From CAWJLS01 sp963843755 (GTDB lineage: Bacteria; Acidobacteriota; Thermoanaerobaculia; Multivoradales; DATKCC01), in the NCBI GenBank assembly GCA_963843755.1, contig CAWJLS010000011.1:1-64000 (forward strand): a DNA stretch of 64,000 nt, given 5' to 3'. The notes beneath the pieces were generated by a model. It worked only from the letters and a program-made list of their open reading frames with translations. It did no database searches and was not told the origin of the DNA. Made by a program: the position numbers and the translations under genes. Positions 15,094-23,530 of this stretch are shown piece by piece. Positions within the stretch are counted from its first letter, which is position 1, and each line of letters starts with the position of its first letter.

Positions 15094-15986
15094 CCGTCGA
15101 TCGACTCCAGGATCATCCCCCGGACCTTGGGCGGCAAGCCCCCGCCGCCGACGTCCCGGCACAGATCCTGGGCCAGGTCCAGGCTGCTGAAGAGCGCCTC
15201 GCACCGCTCGCACACGAGGTCGTCGGAGACCGGGAACGCGACCCTCCGATCGAGCGCCTCCTGCTTGCCGCGCAGCAGCTCGAGGCAGACCGACCGCGGA
15301 TGGTCGGCATGCTCGCCGCCCTTGCGCCCTTTGGCGCCCCGGTCGAACGGTAGCTCCTCCATCATCGCCTTGCGCAGCGCCAGCCGCCCGCGGTGCACCC
15401 GCGTCTTGACCGTCGCCTCCTTGATCCCCAGGATCTCGGCCACCTCGGTCACCGACAGCTCGGCGATGTCCTTGAGCACCAGGGTCAGCCGGAAGGCGGG
15501 CGGCAGGGCCAGCAGAGCCCGGTCGATCACCTCCCGGGCCTCACGCCGGAGCTGGGCATCGAGCGGCCCCTCCGCCTCCGGGTCGGGCACCGCCTCGTCC
15601 CCGCTCGGCAGCAGCTCGGCCAGCGGCTCCATCCGTGCCGGCTCGCCCGAGCGCCGCCGGTGCATGCGCTGGCAGGCCCGCGCGCCGATGGTGTAGAGCC
15701 ACGACGACGGGTCCGACCGCCCTTCGAACTGGTGCCACTTGCGGTAGGCCTGGAGGAACACCTCCTGGACCAGGTCCTCGGCGTCCTCCGGGTTGCCACA
15801 GAGCTTGAGGCCGAGGCCGTACAGGCGGCCGCCGTGGGCGTCGACCAGGTGGGGGATCGCCTGGCGGGCCGACAGCTCGGGCAGATCCTGCGGCTCCTGC
15901 GCTTCCCGCGGATCGCGCGCGTCGGTGGACGTCCGGTCGGTGCGGGCGGACTCGGTCGGTCGGCTGGGGCTCCTCGCTTCGGGCAC
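15090..15986 (-). CDS. ECF-type RNA polymerase sigma factor with Cys-containing C-terminal extension
   Basis: This is an extracytoplasmic-function sigma factor. Region 2 (about 45-115) contains EDAEDLVQEVFLQAYRKWHQF and region 4 (about 150-210) contains LPPAFRLTLVLKDIAELSVTEVA followed by a helix-turn-helix. It is longer than usual (298 residues). A low-complexity N-terminus of about 40 residues precedes region 2. About 80 residues follow region 4, with VCERCEALF and a later Cys (QDLC). That tail resembles a zinc-finger-like or anti-sigma-like module, so the protein could sense redox or metal state. This is inference. The start is GTG with GGAGG 12 bases upstream. It lies 90 bases downstream of the GWxTD gene in the same direction. 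Confidence 0.85.
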   Translation of the reverse strand: MPEARSPSRPTESARTDRTSTDARDPREAQEPQDLPELSARQAIPHLVDAHGGRLYGLGLKLCGNPEDAEDLVQEVFLQAYRKWHQFEGRSDPSSWLYTIGARACQRMHRRRSGEPARMEPLAELLPSGDEAVPDPEAEGPLDAQLRREAREVIDRALLALPPAFRLTLVLKDIAELSVTEVAEILGIKEATVKTRVHRGRLALRKAMMEELPFDRGAKGRKGGEHADHPRSVCLELLRGKQEALDRRVAFPVSDDLVCERCEALFSSLDLAQDLCRDVGGGGLPPKVRGMILESIDG

Positions 15987-16076
15987 GTCGCTGCTTCCCT
16001 CCGTCTCTGTTCAAGGCGCTCGGGTGAGGGTCGCATTCCCTCGCCGCCTTGCCTCCTTGCAGACCCGGCCGGCCCC

Positions 16077-16757
16077 CTACTGGCGAACCGCCGCGCGGGC
16101 GGCCAGCTCGAGGATCTCCTCGCCGTCGATCAGGCGGGTGCGGTCCGCCTCCTCGAGAAAGGTCAGCTCCACCGGCATCTCGATCCCCTCCTCGCCGAGC
16201 AGCTCGACCAGGCGGGGCGACAGGTCCGCGGCGTCGTACCCCCAGACCTCGACCCGGATGCGCCTGGCGCTCGCGCCGCCGCGGCGCCGGGTGCTGCCCG
16301 GCTCCCAGGTCGGCGCCTTCTGCTGGGTGTAGCGCAGGACCGACGGCGCGCCGAGCAGGACCGTGGCGCCGCCCCGGTCGGTGAGGGAGCCGCGCCGCCG
16401 GGCGCTGCCGTAGAGCAGGTCGGCGGACTGGACCCGCTCGAAGAACTGCTGGGCGAACGGGTTGCCCGGGGTCTGGGGGTCGGGGTCGCGCCGCTCCCAG
16501 AACTGGTCGATGAAGGCGAGCGCCTGGTTGCTCGAGTCGAGGTGCCGGAAGCGGCGCGCCTCGTCCGGCAGGACCAGCCAGTGGACCGGTCCTTCGATCC
16601 ACGCCCGCGCACTGCCGGGCAGGTTGCGGTCGTAGTGGTTGCCGGAGCAGCCGCCGGCCAGCAGGGCGACCAGCGGGACCCCGGCCAGGGCGACCAGCAG
16701 GGGCGCCAGGAGCGCGGGGACGGAGCGCGCACGGGGACGGGGGGCGGCCTGCCTCAC
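16077..16757 (-). CDS. GWxTD-domain lipoprotein
   Basis: The 226-residue product has a lipoprotein signal (LLAGGC lipobox near residue 37). A GWxTD-type domain follows, with FIDQFWERRDPDP, FAQQFFERVQSADLLYG and GSLTDRGGATVLLGAPS. The family-defining Gly-Trp-x-Thr-Asp is altered to Gly-Ser-Leu-Thr-Asp here. Such proteins are frequent in Acidobacteriota and related phyla and have no assigned function. The GTG start lies 12 bases after the stop of the DUF3467 gene, so both are probably co-transcribed with the ABC exporter upstream. Confidence 0.8.
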   Translation of the reverse strand: MRQAAPRPRARSVPALLAPLLVALAGVPLVALLAGGCSGNHYDRNLPGSARAWIEGPVHWLVLPDEARRFRHLDSSNQALAFIDQFWERRDPDPQTPGNPFAQQFFERVQSADLLYGSARRRGSLTDRGGATVLLGAPSVLRYTQQKAPTWEPGSTRRRGGASARRIRVEVWGYDAADLSPRLVELLGEEGIEMPVELTFLEEADRTRLIDGEEILELAARAAVRQ

Positions 16758-16769
16758 GAGGGGCGGACC

Positions 16770-17072
16770 TCAGTGCACGGCGGTCCCGGCGTCCGGCTCG
16801 GGGGCCTCGTCGACGACTCCGTGGGTCTCTTCGTAGCGGGCCAGGTTGTTCGACAGCGCGCCGATGATCCGCTTCAGGTGGCCCGGGCTCGTCACGATGC
16901 GGGCGGAGACGATCCCCTGGGGTGGCATCAGGTTGATGAAGTCGAGAACGAACTCGTCCCGGGTATGGGTCACTCGGAGAAGGTTCGAGTACCGGCCGCG
17001 CAGCTCGTCGTCGGTGATCTTGACGTTGAGCTCTTGGTGCGGGCCCGGGTTCCGCGCTGGGTCTTGAGCCAT
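16770..17072 (-). CDS. DUF3467 family protein
   Basis: The 100-residue cytosolic protein has the DUF3467 pattern: a YSNLLRVTHTRDEFVLDFI segment, then PPQGIVSARIVTSPGHLKRI and a C-terminal helix ending NLARYEE. No function is established for the family. It starts 9 bases after the Wzt-like frame ends and is followed 12 bases later by the GWxTD gene, which implies one transcript. Confidence 0.85.
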   Translation of the reverse strand: MAQDPARNPGPHQELNVKITDDELRGRYSNLLRVTHTRDEFVLDFINLMPPQGIVSARIVTSPGHLKRIIGALSNNLARYEETHGVVDEAPEPDAGTAVH

Positions 17073-17081
17073 TGCCCGATC

Positions 17082-17534
17082 TTACCGCGCCTCATCCCGT
17101 GCTCCCGTGCTCTCGTCATCCCCCCGCGTCCAGGCGACACCGCCCTCGGCCTCCCAGCGGTGCTCCGGGGCGTAGACGCCGACCCCGCGCTCCCGCGCCG
17201 TAACGGTGAACGCGAAGATCCCCTTGCGGTAGTCGTACGGGCTGCCGTCCCGGGCATGGACCGCCACGTCGACCAGGTACTCGCCGGCCCCCAGGCGGAG
17301 CCCCGGGCAGGCGAGGCGCACCCGGGCGTCGCCCTCCAGCCGCCCGGCCTCGTAGCCGGCCAGGTCGGTGTTGGTGCCCCAGACCTCAGCGCCCCGGGGC
17401 GTCGAGACCATGACGCCGAAGACGAAGTCCTCGACCGGCGCGGGCGCGTGGACGTCGAGCTCGAAGACCACCGGCTCGCCGCTCTCGAGGTGGTAACGCT
17501 CCTCGCCCCGGCTCCCGGTGGGGCTCGCGTCCGG
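17082..17534 (-). pseudogene. Out-of-frame Wzt C-terminal (O-antigen-binding-like) domain of the ABC ATPase
   Basis: This 150-residue reading continues the upstream ABC ATPase in the +1 frame. It shows the beta-sandwich pattern of Wzt C-terminal domains: a GEPVVFELDVHAP strand, FVFGVMVSTPRGAEVWGTNT, LGAGEYLVDVAVH and YDYRKGIFAFTV. That domain recognises the exported polysaccharide's end in O-antigen systems. The frame changes near 17530-17540, in a CGACGCCCGG context. A single-base indel, real or from assembly, would restore one continuous Wzt of about 465 residues. Confidence 0.75.
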
Positions 17535-18477
17535 GCGTCGGGGTGCCGGCGCCGACCAGCAGCCGCGCCGCGCGGACCTCGGCGCGCCGCGAGCCCCAGC
17601 GCTGCCCCTCCTCCTCGGCACCGGCGTCGGACGCGGCGCCGCCGGCCGCCTCCTTGGCCTTGCGATGAGCCCGCCCCTCCTCCTCGGCGACCGCCTGGCG
17701 GTAGGCGTCGATCACCCGGCGCGGCTCGCCGAGCAGGCGCGGCTTGCCCGAGTCGAGCCACAGCACCCGGTCGCACAGGTCGTCGACCAGGTCGAGGGAG
17801 TGGCTGACGAAGAGCAGCGTCCGGCCATCGGCCAGCAGCTCGCGGATGCGCCGCAGACAGCGGTGGGCGAACGATTCGTCGCCGACGGCAAGAACCTCGT
17901 CGACCAGCAGCACGTCCGGGTCGGTATGCACCGCCACCGCGAAGCCGAGGCGCACGTACATCCCCGAGGAGTAGTTCTTGACCGGCTCGTCGATGAACTC
18001 CTCGAGCCCCGAGAAGGCGACGATGTCGTCGTAGCGTCGCTCGATTTCGCGCCGCGTGAGCCCCATGACGGCGCCGTTGATGAACACGTTCTCGCGGCCG
18101 GTGATCTCCGGGTGGAAGCCGGCCCCGAGCTCGATCAGCGCCGCCACCCGGCCGGTCGCCACCACCCGCCCGGCCGACGGCTTCAGGATGCCGGCAACGA
18201 CCTTGAGCAGGGTCGATTTGCCGGAGCCGTTGCCGCCGATGACCCCGAACGCTTCCCCCGGCGCGACGTCGAACGAGACGTCGGCGAGGGCGTGGATCGC
18301 CCGCTCCGGCGCCAGGCCGCGGGTCAAGGTGCCGTCGAGCAGCGCGCTCTTGAGGGTCTTGAGCTGGTCCCCCGGCGTGGCGCGCCGGTAGAGCTTGGAC
18401 AGCCCCTGGACGGACAGGGACGGCGCCCCCGCCGGGGCTTCGCTGACCCGATCCTGGCTCACCCGATCCTGGCTCAC
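17386..18477 (-). CDS. Polysaccharide ABC exporter ATP-binding subunit (Wzt-like), C-terminus frameshifted
   Basis: ATPase partner of the adjacent permease, for export of an O-antigen, capsule or teichoic-acid-like polymer. The nucleotide-binding domain (about 20-260) has Walker A GGNGSGKST, the Wzt-type signature NYSSGMYVRL and Walker B DVLLVDEVLAVGD, followed by the switch histidine in VSHSLD. After about residue 315 the frame runs into unrelated Arg/Pro-rich residues to a stop at 17386, while the true C-terminal domain continues in another frame. The GTG start overlaps the permease stop by four bases (GTGA). A perfect 15-bp tandem duplication at the start encodes the SQDRV repeat. Confidence 0.85.
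   Translation of the reverse strand: MSQDRVSQDRVSEAPAGAPSLSVQGLSKLYRRATPGDQLKTLKSALLDGTLTRGLAPERAIHALADVSFDVAPGEAFGVIGGNGSGKSTLLKVVAGILKPSAGRVVATGRVAALIELGAGFHPEITGRENVFINGAVMGLTRREIERRYDDIVAFSGLEEFIDEPVKNYSSGMYVRLGFAVAVHTDPDVLLVDEVLAVGDESFAHRCLRRIRELLADGRTLLFVSHSLDLVDDLCDRVLWLDSGKPRLLGEPRRVIDAYRQAVAEEEGRAHRKAKEAAGGAASDAGAEEEGQRWGSRRAEVRAARLLVGAGTPTPGREPHREPGRGALPPRERRAGGLRARRPRARAGRGLRLRRHGLDAPGR
18446..18475. repeat. 15-bp perfect tandem duplication at the permease/ATPase junction
   Basis: ACCCGATCCTGGCTC occurs twice head to tail. It adds one SQDRV unit to the N-terminus of the ATPase and offers a second in-frame GTG 15 bases into the gene. Confidence 0.7.
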
Positions 18478-19280
18478 ACTGCCTCCACCACCGTCTCCCG
18501 CAGGCGGCTGAACAGCCACGCCCCGGCCGCCCAGCCGAGCAGCGAGACGACGGCCATCTCCAGCCACTCCCAGGGCGCGGGCACGACGCCCTGGAACAGG
18601 GTCTGCTGGTAGGCCAGGGTGTACGGGGTCAGCGGGTTGGCCCTCAGCCCCATCTGCAGCAGGTGGGAGGGCACCGCCTGGAGCGGGTAGATGATCGGCG
18701 TGGCGAAGAACAGCAGGGTGAGCAGGTTGGTCAGGATGTCGCGGACGTCCTTGAAGTGGGCGGTCAGCGCCGAGAGGCCGAGGGCCAGGCCGGCGACCAG
18801 GGGCAGGTGGAGGACGATCACCGCCGGCAGCAGCAGGACGCCCCAGCCGCCCACCGGGTACCCGAGCAGGCGACCGATCACGAGGGCGACGCCGGTGATC
18901 GGCAGGGCGAGCAGGAAGTGCACCAGGTTGGCCGAGACCGACACCAGGGGCAGCAGCTCGGCCGGGAAGACCGCCTTGCGGATCAGGCCGGCGTTGGCGA
19001 TCAGCGAGCCGGCGCCTTCGAGCAGCGAGGCCGAGAACCAGACCCAGGGGAAGAGGCCCGTGACCAGGAAGACGGCGTAGGGCTCCGTCGGCACCGCGCC
19101 GTGACCCGGCTTGAGGATGAAGCCGAAGACGACGCCGTAGACGCCGAGCAGCAGCAGCGGGTTGATCAGCGACCAGAAGAAGCCGAGGACGGAGCCCCGG
19201 TAGCGCGCCTTGAGCTCACGCGCCGTCAGCGTGACCAGCAGGCCGCGGAACCGGACGATCTGGACGAGGCTCTCGACCAT
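18474..19280 (-). CDS. Polysaccharide ABC exporter permease (Wzm/TagG type)
   Basis: Integral membrane ABC-2 permease of 268 residues with about six membrane segments. The N-terminal signature LTARELKARYRGSVLGFFWSLINPLL is characteristic of O-antigen/teichoic-acid exporters, and a C-terminal NPLTPYTLAYQ segment precedes the last membrane helices. It pairs with the ATPase whose start codon overlaps its stop. GGAG lies 8 bases before the ATG. No glycosyltransferases are next to it, so the exported glycan cannot be named. Confidence 0.92.
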   Translation of the reverse strand: MVESLVQIVRFRGLLVTLTARELKARYRGSVLGFFWSLINPLLLLGVYGVVFGFILKPGHGAVPTEPYAVFLVTGLFPWVWFSASLLEGAGSLIANAGLIRKAVFPAELLPLVSVSANLVHFLLALPITGVALVIGRLLGYPVGGWGVLLLPAVIVLHLPLVAGLALGLSALTAHFKDVRDILTNLLTLLFFATPIIYPLQAVPSHLLQMGLRANPLTPYTLAYQQTLFQGVVPAPWEWLEMAVVSLLGWAAGAWLFSRLRETVVEAV

Positions 19281-19373
19281 GAGTGCTCCAGGGCGAAAGG
19301 CTCGGGCTGCCGCTTTCGAGGACGCCCGGCCGGAGGAGGCGGCGCCGCCGCTCCGGCCGAGCCCCCGTCGGCC

Positions 19374-20591
19374 TCAGCCCTGGCCGCCGCCCTGCTCGAG
19401 GGCCCGGCGCTGGCGCTCCAGCTCCCGCATGCGCCGCTCCAGGTCCTGGCGCCGCTGGTCGAGCTGCTGGCGGCGCTCCTCGAGCACCTTGTCGTAATCG
19501 ACGAACTGGCCGTCCGTGACGATGTAGACGCGCGGGAACTTCTGCACGTCGCCCTGCTCGTCGAACTGGATCGGGCCGGTCACGCCGGGGAAGTTGTTGA
19601 TCGAGCGCATCCCCTGCCAGAACTCCCGGGGCTGGCGCCCGCCCTTCTGGAGGGCGCGAGCGTAGACCCGCATGGCGTCGTAGCCGTGGGCCGCGTAGAG
19701 GTCGGGCGCGGAGCCGTACTTCGCCTTGTAGGCCTCGACGAAGGCGTGGATCTGGGGCTCGTCGGAGTCCACGTCGTAGTTCGACTGGGTGAACAGGACC
19801 CCTTCCGCGGCGGCGCCGGCCTTCTCCAACACCTCACCGCTGGCGATCGACGAGGTGGTCAGGATCTTGCCGGTGAAGCCGCGCTCGTGGAGGCCCTTGA
19901 GCAGGGTCACCAGGCCGTCGGCGTAGTCCGCCAGGTAGACCGCCTCCGGCGAGAGGGTCATGATCCGGTCGAGCACGCCGCCCAGGTCGGAGGTGTTGCG
20001 GGGGTACTCGATGACGTCCTGCACCGTCCCGCCCTTGCGCTCGAACTCCTGGCGGAACACCTGCTGGATGCCCTTGGCGTACGGCGACTCCGAGGCCACG
20101 ATCACCACCGACTTGACGTTGAGCGTCTGGGTGGCGAAGTGACCCATCTTGGTCCCTTCGAGGAAGTCCGACGGGAAGACGCGGTAGAAGTTGGTGGAGA
20201 TGCCGGAGAGTCGCGGGCTGGAGGCCGAGGGGGAGATCAGCACCTTGTCCTGGCCGTCGGCGACCTCGACCATGGTGAGGGCTTCTTCGGTGGTCGCACC
20301 GCCGATGACCGCCGGCGCGCCGCGGTCGTAGAGGTCCTCGAGCTCCTTCTTGGCCAGCTCCGGGTCGCCTTGGGAGTCCTTGATCTCGAGCTCCAGGTCG
20401 AACCCGGTGTCGCCCTTCGCCTTGATCTCCTCGAACGCGAGCTCGATCCCCTTGCGGATCGGCTCACCGTAGAGGGCGAACTGACCGGAGAGGGGCAGCA
20501 CGGCCCCGACGAGGACCGGGGTCTTTCCCGGACAGTTGACGAAGGAGAGGGCCAACAGCAGGCACGTGGATAGGCAGAGAATCCGTTTCAT
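19374..20591 (-). CDS. Branched-chain-amino-acid-type ABC substrate-binding lipoprotein
   Basis: The 405-residue product has a short lipoprotein signal (SFVNC lipobox at about residue 20) followed by a type-I periplasmic binding fold of the Peripla_BP_6/LivK class. Visible motifs are GAVLPLSGQFALYGEPIRKG, AVIGGATTEEAL, LISPSASSP and FYRVFPSD. The last 45 residues form a highly charged Arg/Gln/Glu coiled coil that LivK proteins lack. No livHMGF transporter genes are near, so it may be an orphan sensor or binding protein, or may serve a transporter encoded elsewhere. The ATG at 20591 follows AGGACGG. Confidence 0.85.
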   Translation of the reverse strand: MKRILCLSTCLLLALSFVNCPGKTPVLVGAVLPLSGQFALYGEPIRKGIELAFEEIKAKGDTGFDLELEIKDSQGDPELAKKELEDLYDRGAPAVIGGATTEEALTMVEVADGQDKVLISPSASSPRLSGISTNFYRVFPSDFLEGTKMGHFATQTLNVKSVVIVASESPYAKGIQQVFRQEFERKGGTVQDVIEYPRNTSDLGGVLDRIMTLSPEAVYLADYADGLVTLLKGLHERGFTGKILTTSSIASGEVLEKAGAAAEGVLFTQSNYDVDSDEPQIHAFVEAYKAKYGSAPDLYAAHGYDAMRVYARALQKGGRQPREFWQGMRSINNFPGVTGPIQFDEQGDVQKFPRVYIVTDGQFVDYDKVLEERRQQLDQRRQDLERRMRELERQRRALEQGGGQG

Positions 20592-20700
20592 GATTCCGTC
20601 CTGGGGAAGTGGCGATCGGAAGGGCGGGCTCGTAGACGGCCCAGGGCTGTGTTTCTAACCCACGCCGCCCCGACAGGTCAAATCGGCCCGGATCATCCGC

Positions 20701-20734
20701 CGGGCACGGTCGGGCACGGTCGGGCGCGGTCGGG
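20701..20734. repeat. Short tandem repeat, 10-bp unit CGGGCACGGT x3
   Basis: Two perfect units and one single-mismatch unit, plus a partial, lie in the spacer between divergent genes. No function is evident. Confidence 0.6.
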
Positions 20735-20780
20735 CGGCCCCTGGCGATCCTACACGACCCGCGCCAGCCGGCGTGCCCGA

Positions 20781-20786
20781 TAGACT
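20781..20786 (+). promoter_or_regulatory. -10 element for an apparently leaderless YfhO-like gene
   Basis: TAGACT ends 7 bases before the GTG at 20794. This supports that codon as the start over the in-frame GTG 21 bases upstream, which would precede the -10 box. Confidence 0.45.
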
Positions 20787-20793
20787 CCGCTCC

Positions 20794-23481
20794 GTGGACC
20801 CCTCGAGCCTCTCCGGCCGGCTGCTGGCGCTGGCGCCGGCCCTCTGGGTCGGCCTGGTCGCCGGCCTGGTGCTCGCCGCCCTGGCGCGCTGGTACGACCG
20901 GGTGCCGGTCCGGGTGGCCCTCGGATTCTTCCTCGCCGTCGCCCTGCTCTACGGCGAGGTGCTGGCCGGCGGTGCGGTGCTGCTGCCCCTGGACAACCTG
21001 CGCGGCGACGTGCCGTTCCTCGACCTGGCACCGTCCGAGCCCCACGGCAACCTGCTCCAGGGCGACCTGCTCTACCTGATCCACCCGGCGCGGCGGGCGG
21101 TCCGGCGGGCGGGCGCCGCGGGCGAGTGGCCTCTGTGGAACCCGCGGATCGGCGCCGGCATGCCGCTGCTGGCGGACCCCCAGGCCCAGGCGCTCCAGCC
21201 GGTGACCGCCGTCGGCGAGGGGCCGCTGCCGGCGACGGCCGGACCGGCGGCGGTGGCCGCGCTGCGCACCTTCCTCGCCCTGGTGTTCTCGTTCCTCCTC
21301 CTGCGCCGCCTGGGCGCCGGGCGCGGACCGGCGACGGCCGGAGCCCTGGCCTACGGGCTGGGCGGCTTCCTCCAGCTCTGGATCGGCTGGCCGCTGGCGA
21401 ACACGGCGGCGCTGCTGCCGGCCGTCCTCTACGCCCTGGTGAGGACCGACGGCCCTTCCGGACGGGGCCTGCGCCGCGACTGGGCGCTGCTGGTCGTGGC
21501 GGCCAGCACCCTGCTGCTCGCCGGCCACCCGGAGACGATCGCCTACGCCCTGGCGGTGACCGGGCTGTTCGCCGCCGCTCGTCTCTCGGCGCGCCCCCGG
21601 GGCGAGCGCCTGCCGTGGGCCGGGCGGCTGCTCGGCGCCTTCGCCCTCGCCGTGCTCCTCGCCTCCCCCGCGCTCCTGCCGTTCGCCGAGATCCTCCCCG
21701 GCACGTTGCGCTGGGCGCGGCTGCACGACGCCCGCTCGACGACAGTGACGGGGGTGGCGGGGGTGGCGGGTACGCAGGATGCGCGGGCGGGCGAGGACGG
21801 CGGGGCCACCCCGTCCGGCCCGGCGGAGACCGGCGTCCCGAGGGGCACCCGGCGGGCCGACTTCGCCCCCGGGGCCGACCTGCGCCGCGCCCCGGCGACC
21901 CGCCTGGCCCAGGCGATCGCCCCCAACAGCCTCGGCAACAGCCGCTTCATCCAGTACTGGGGCCTGCGCAACTCGAACGAGGACGCGGCCGGGTTCGTCG
22001 GCACGGCGACCCTGCTCGCCGCCCTCATGGCGGCCCTGCTCGCCCTGACGGAAAGGGCGGACAGGGTAGGCCGGGCGGCCCGCCTGCGCCGGTCCTCTCT
22101 GGCCGTCCGGCTCGGCCGCGAGCGACCGCCGCCCGCCGGCCTCCGCCACGAGGGCCTGGCGCTCGCCCTGACCGCCGGGGCCGCGCTCCTGCTGGCCCTG
22201 CCGGCCGGCTTTCCGCTCCTGCCCGGCGCCCTGACCGCTGCCCTGTCGTCGGGCCCTCTCCGGGTACCGCCCGGCGGCCTGTCGGGCCGGCTGACCCTGG
22301 TGCTCGACCTCGGCCTGGCCCTGGCCGCCGCCTCCGGGATCGAACGCCTCCGCCGGGCCGCTCCGGCCCGCTGGCTGCGCTGGGGCGGGCCGGCGGTGCT
22401 GGCGCTCGCCCTCGCCGGGTTCCACCTGTGGGCCTACGCCGCCCTGCGCAGCCCGGACGACCCGGCGGCCCTCGACGTGCTCCGCTGGGGCTGGGTCCAC
22501 TGGCACCTCCGGTTCGCCCTGCTGGGCGCGCTGGTGCTCGCCCTCGGCGCCGGCCGCCGCTGGCTGGGACCGGCGGTGGCCCTGCTCGTCGGCGCCGAGC
22601 TGGTGCTGGCGTTCGGCTCGGCGAACCCGCCGATGCCCGCCCGCCTGGCCTTCCCGAGCCCGCCGGCGCTGGCCTTCCTGGAGCAGCACGCCCGAACCGG
22701 CGGCGACCCCCGCGCCGGGGCTTCGGAGGCCGACGAGCGCTCCGGACGCGTCGCGGGTGCCGGCAAGGCGCTCCTGCCCAACCTGGCGTCGATCTACGGC
22801 CTCGCCGACGTCCGCGTCTTCAACCCGCTCGCCCCGGTCCGCTACGCCCGCCTGCTGAGCCCGGCGATCGCCACCTGGGACGGCGAGATCCCGCTCCTCG
22901 ACGGCGCCGACCATCGGCCTCTGTACGACCGCCTCGGCGTCCGCTGGCTGCTGCTGCCTCCGGCGTCGCCCTGCCCGGACGGCACCGAGACCGCCTTCGA
23001 GGACCGGTCCGGCCGGCTCTGCCGCCGGCCCGGTGCACACTCCGTGGTCCGCGTGGTGGCCACCGGCGGTCCGGTGCCGGTGCCGCTGCCGGTGGATCTC
23101 CACCGCTCGCCCGGAGGGACCCGGTGGACCGCCCGCCTCGCATCCTCTCCCACCTCGGAACCGGGCTCGGCCTCGACGCGGGGCTCGGGACCGGCGACAG
23201 GACTGGGGGCGGCGCCGAGCTCGACCGCGGCGCTGGACGGACCCGGACGACGGCTCGAGACGGGGATCTCGGCCAGCCCCGGCTGGCGTCTGCTCACCGC
23301 CGCGGCCGACGGCATCACCGCCTCGCGCCTCCGCGACGCTCCCCTGCTCGCGGCCGACCTGCCGGCCGGCGCCCGCCGCGCCGACCTGCTCTATCGGCCA
23401 GTCGGCTTCGTCGCCGGCATGCTGCTCGCTGCCCTCGGGCTGGCGCTGCTCATGGCCTGGGCCGTGGCGCCTCCGCGATAG
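20794..23481 (+). CDS. YfhO-like multi-pass membrane protein
   Basis: The 895-residue product is a large integral membrane protein with around a dozen hydrophobic segments and a C-terminal soluble part ending in one last helix. The first extracytoplasmic loop reads GEWPLWNPRIGAGMPLLADPQ, the hallmark of the YfhO family. That family is thought to act in glycosylation or cell-wall polymer decoration, with a GT-C-like fold. A Gly/Val/Thr/Ala low-complexity insert lies near residues 315-345. The GTG start was chosen from the -10 hexamer 7 bases upstream. The substrate is unknown. Confidence 0.75.
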   Translation: MDPSSLSGRLLALAPALWVGLVAGLVLAALARWYDRVPVRVALGFFLAVALLYGEVLAGGAVLLPLDNLRGDVPFLDLAPSEPHGNLLQGDLLYLIHPARRAVRRAGAAGEWPLWNPRIGAGMPLLADPQAQALQPVTAVGEGPLPATAGPAAVAALRTFLALVFSFLLLRRLGAGRGPATAGALAYGLGGFLQLWIGWPLANTAALLPAVLYALVRTDGPSGRGLRRDWALLVVAASTLLLAGHPETIAYALAVTGLFAAARLSARPRGERLPWAGRLLGAFALAVLLASPALLPFAEILPGTLRWARLHDARSTTVTGVAGVAGTQDARAGEDGGATPSGPAETGVPRGTRRADFAPGADLRRAPATRLAQAIAPNSLGNSRFIQYWGLRNSNEDAAGFVGTATLLAALMAALLALTERADRVGRAARLRRSSLAVRLGRERPPPAGLRHEGLALALTAGAALLLALPAGFPLLPGALTAALSSGPLRVPPGGLSGRLTLVLDLGLALAAASGIERLRRAAPARWLRWGGPAVLALALAGFHLWAYAALRSPDDPAALDVLRWGWVHWHLRFALLGALVLALGAGRRWLGPAVALLVGAELVLAFGSANPPMPARLAFPSPPALAFLEQHARTGGDPRAGASEADERSGRVAGAGKALLPNLASIYGLADVRVFNPLAPVRYARLLSPAIATWDGEIPLLDGADHRPLYDRLGVRWLLLPPASPCPDGTETAFEDRSGRLCRRPGAHSVVRVVATGGPVPVPLPVDLHRSPGGTRWTARLASSPTSEPGSASTRGSGPATGLGAAPSSTAALDGPGRRLETGISASPGWRLLTAAADGITASRLRDAPLLAADLPAGARRADLLYRPVGFVAGMLLAALGLALLMAWAVAPPR

Positions 23482-23517
23482 CGTGCCGATCGCCGATCGC
23501 CGATCGGGCCGGAGCGA

Positions 23518-23523
23518 TAGACT
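23518..23523 (+). promoter_or_regulatory. -10 element for an apparently leaderless small zinc-ribbon gene
   Basis: TAGACT ends 7 bases before the GTG at 23531, with no ribosome binding site between. Three GCCGATC units lie just upstream (23484-23507). Confidence 0.45.
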
Positions 23524-23530
23524 CGGCGGC

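Noticed and set aside
20701..20734. CRISPR-like array
   Set aside because: It has 10-bp units without spacers and only about three copies. It is a simple tandem repeat.
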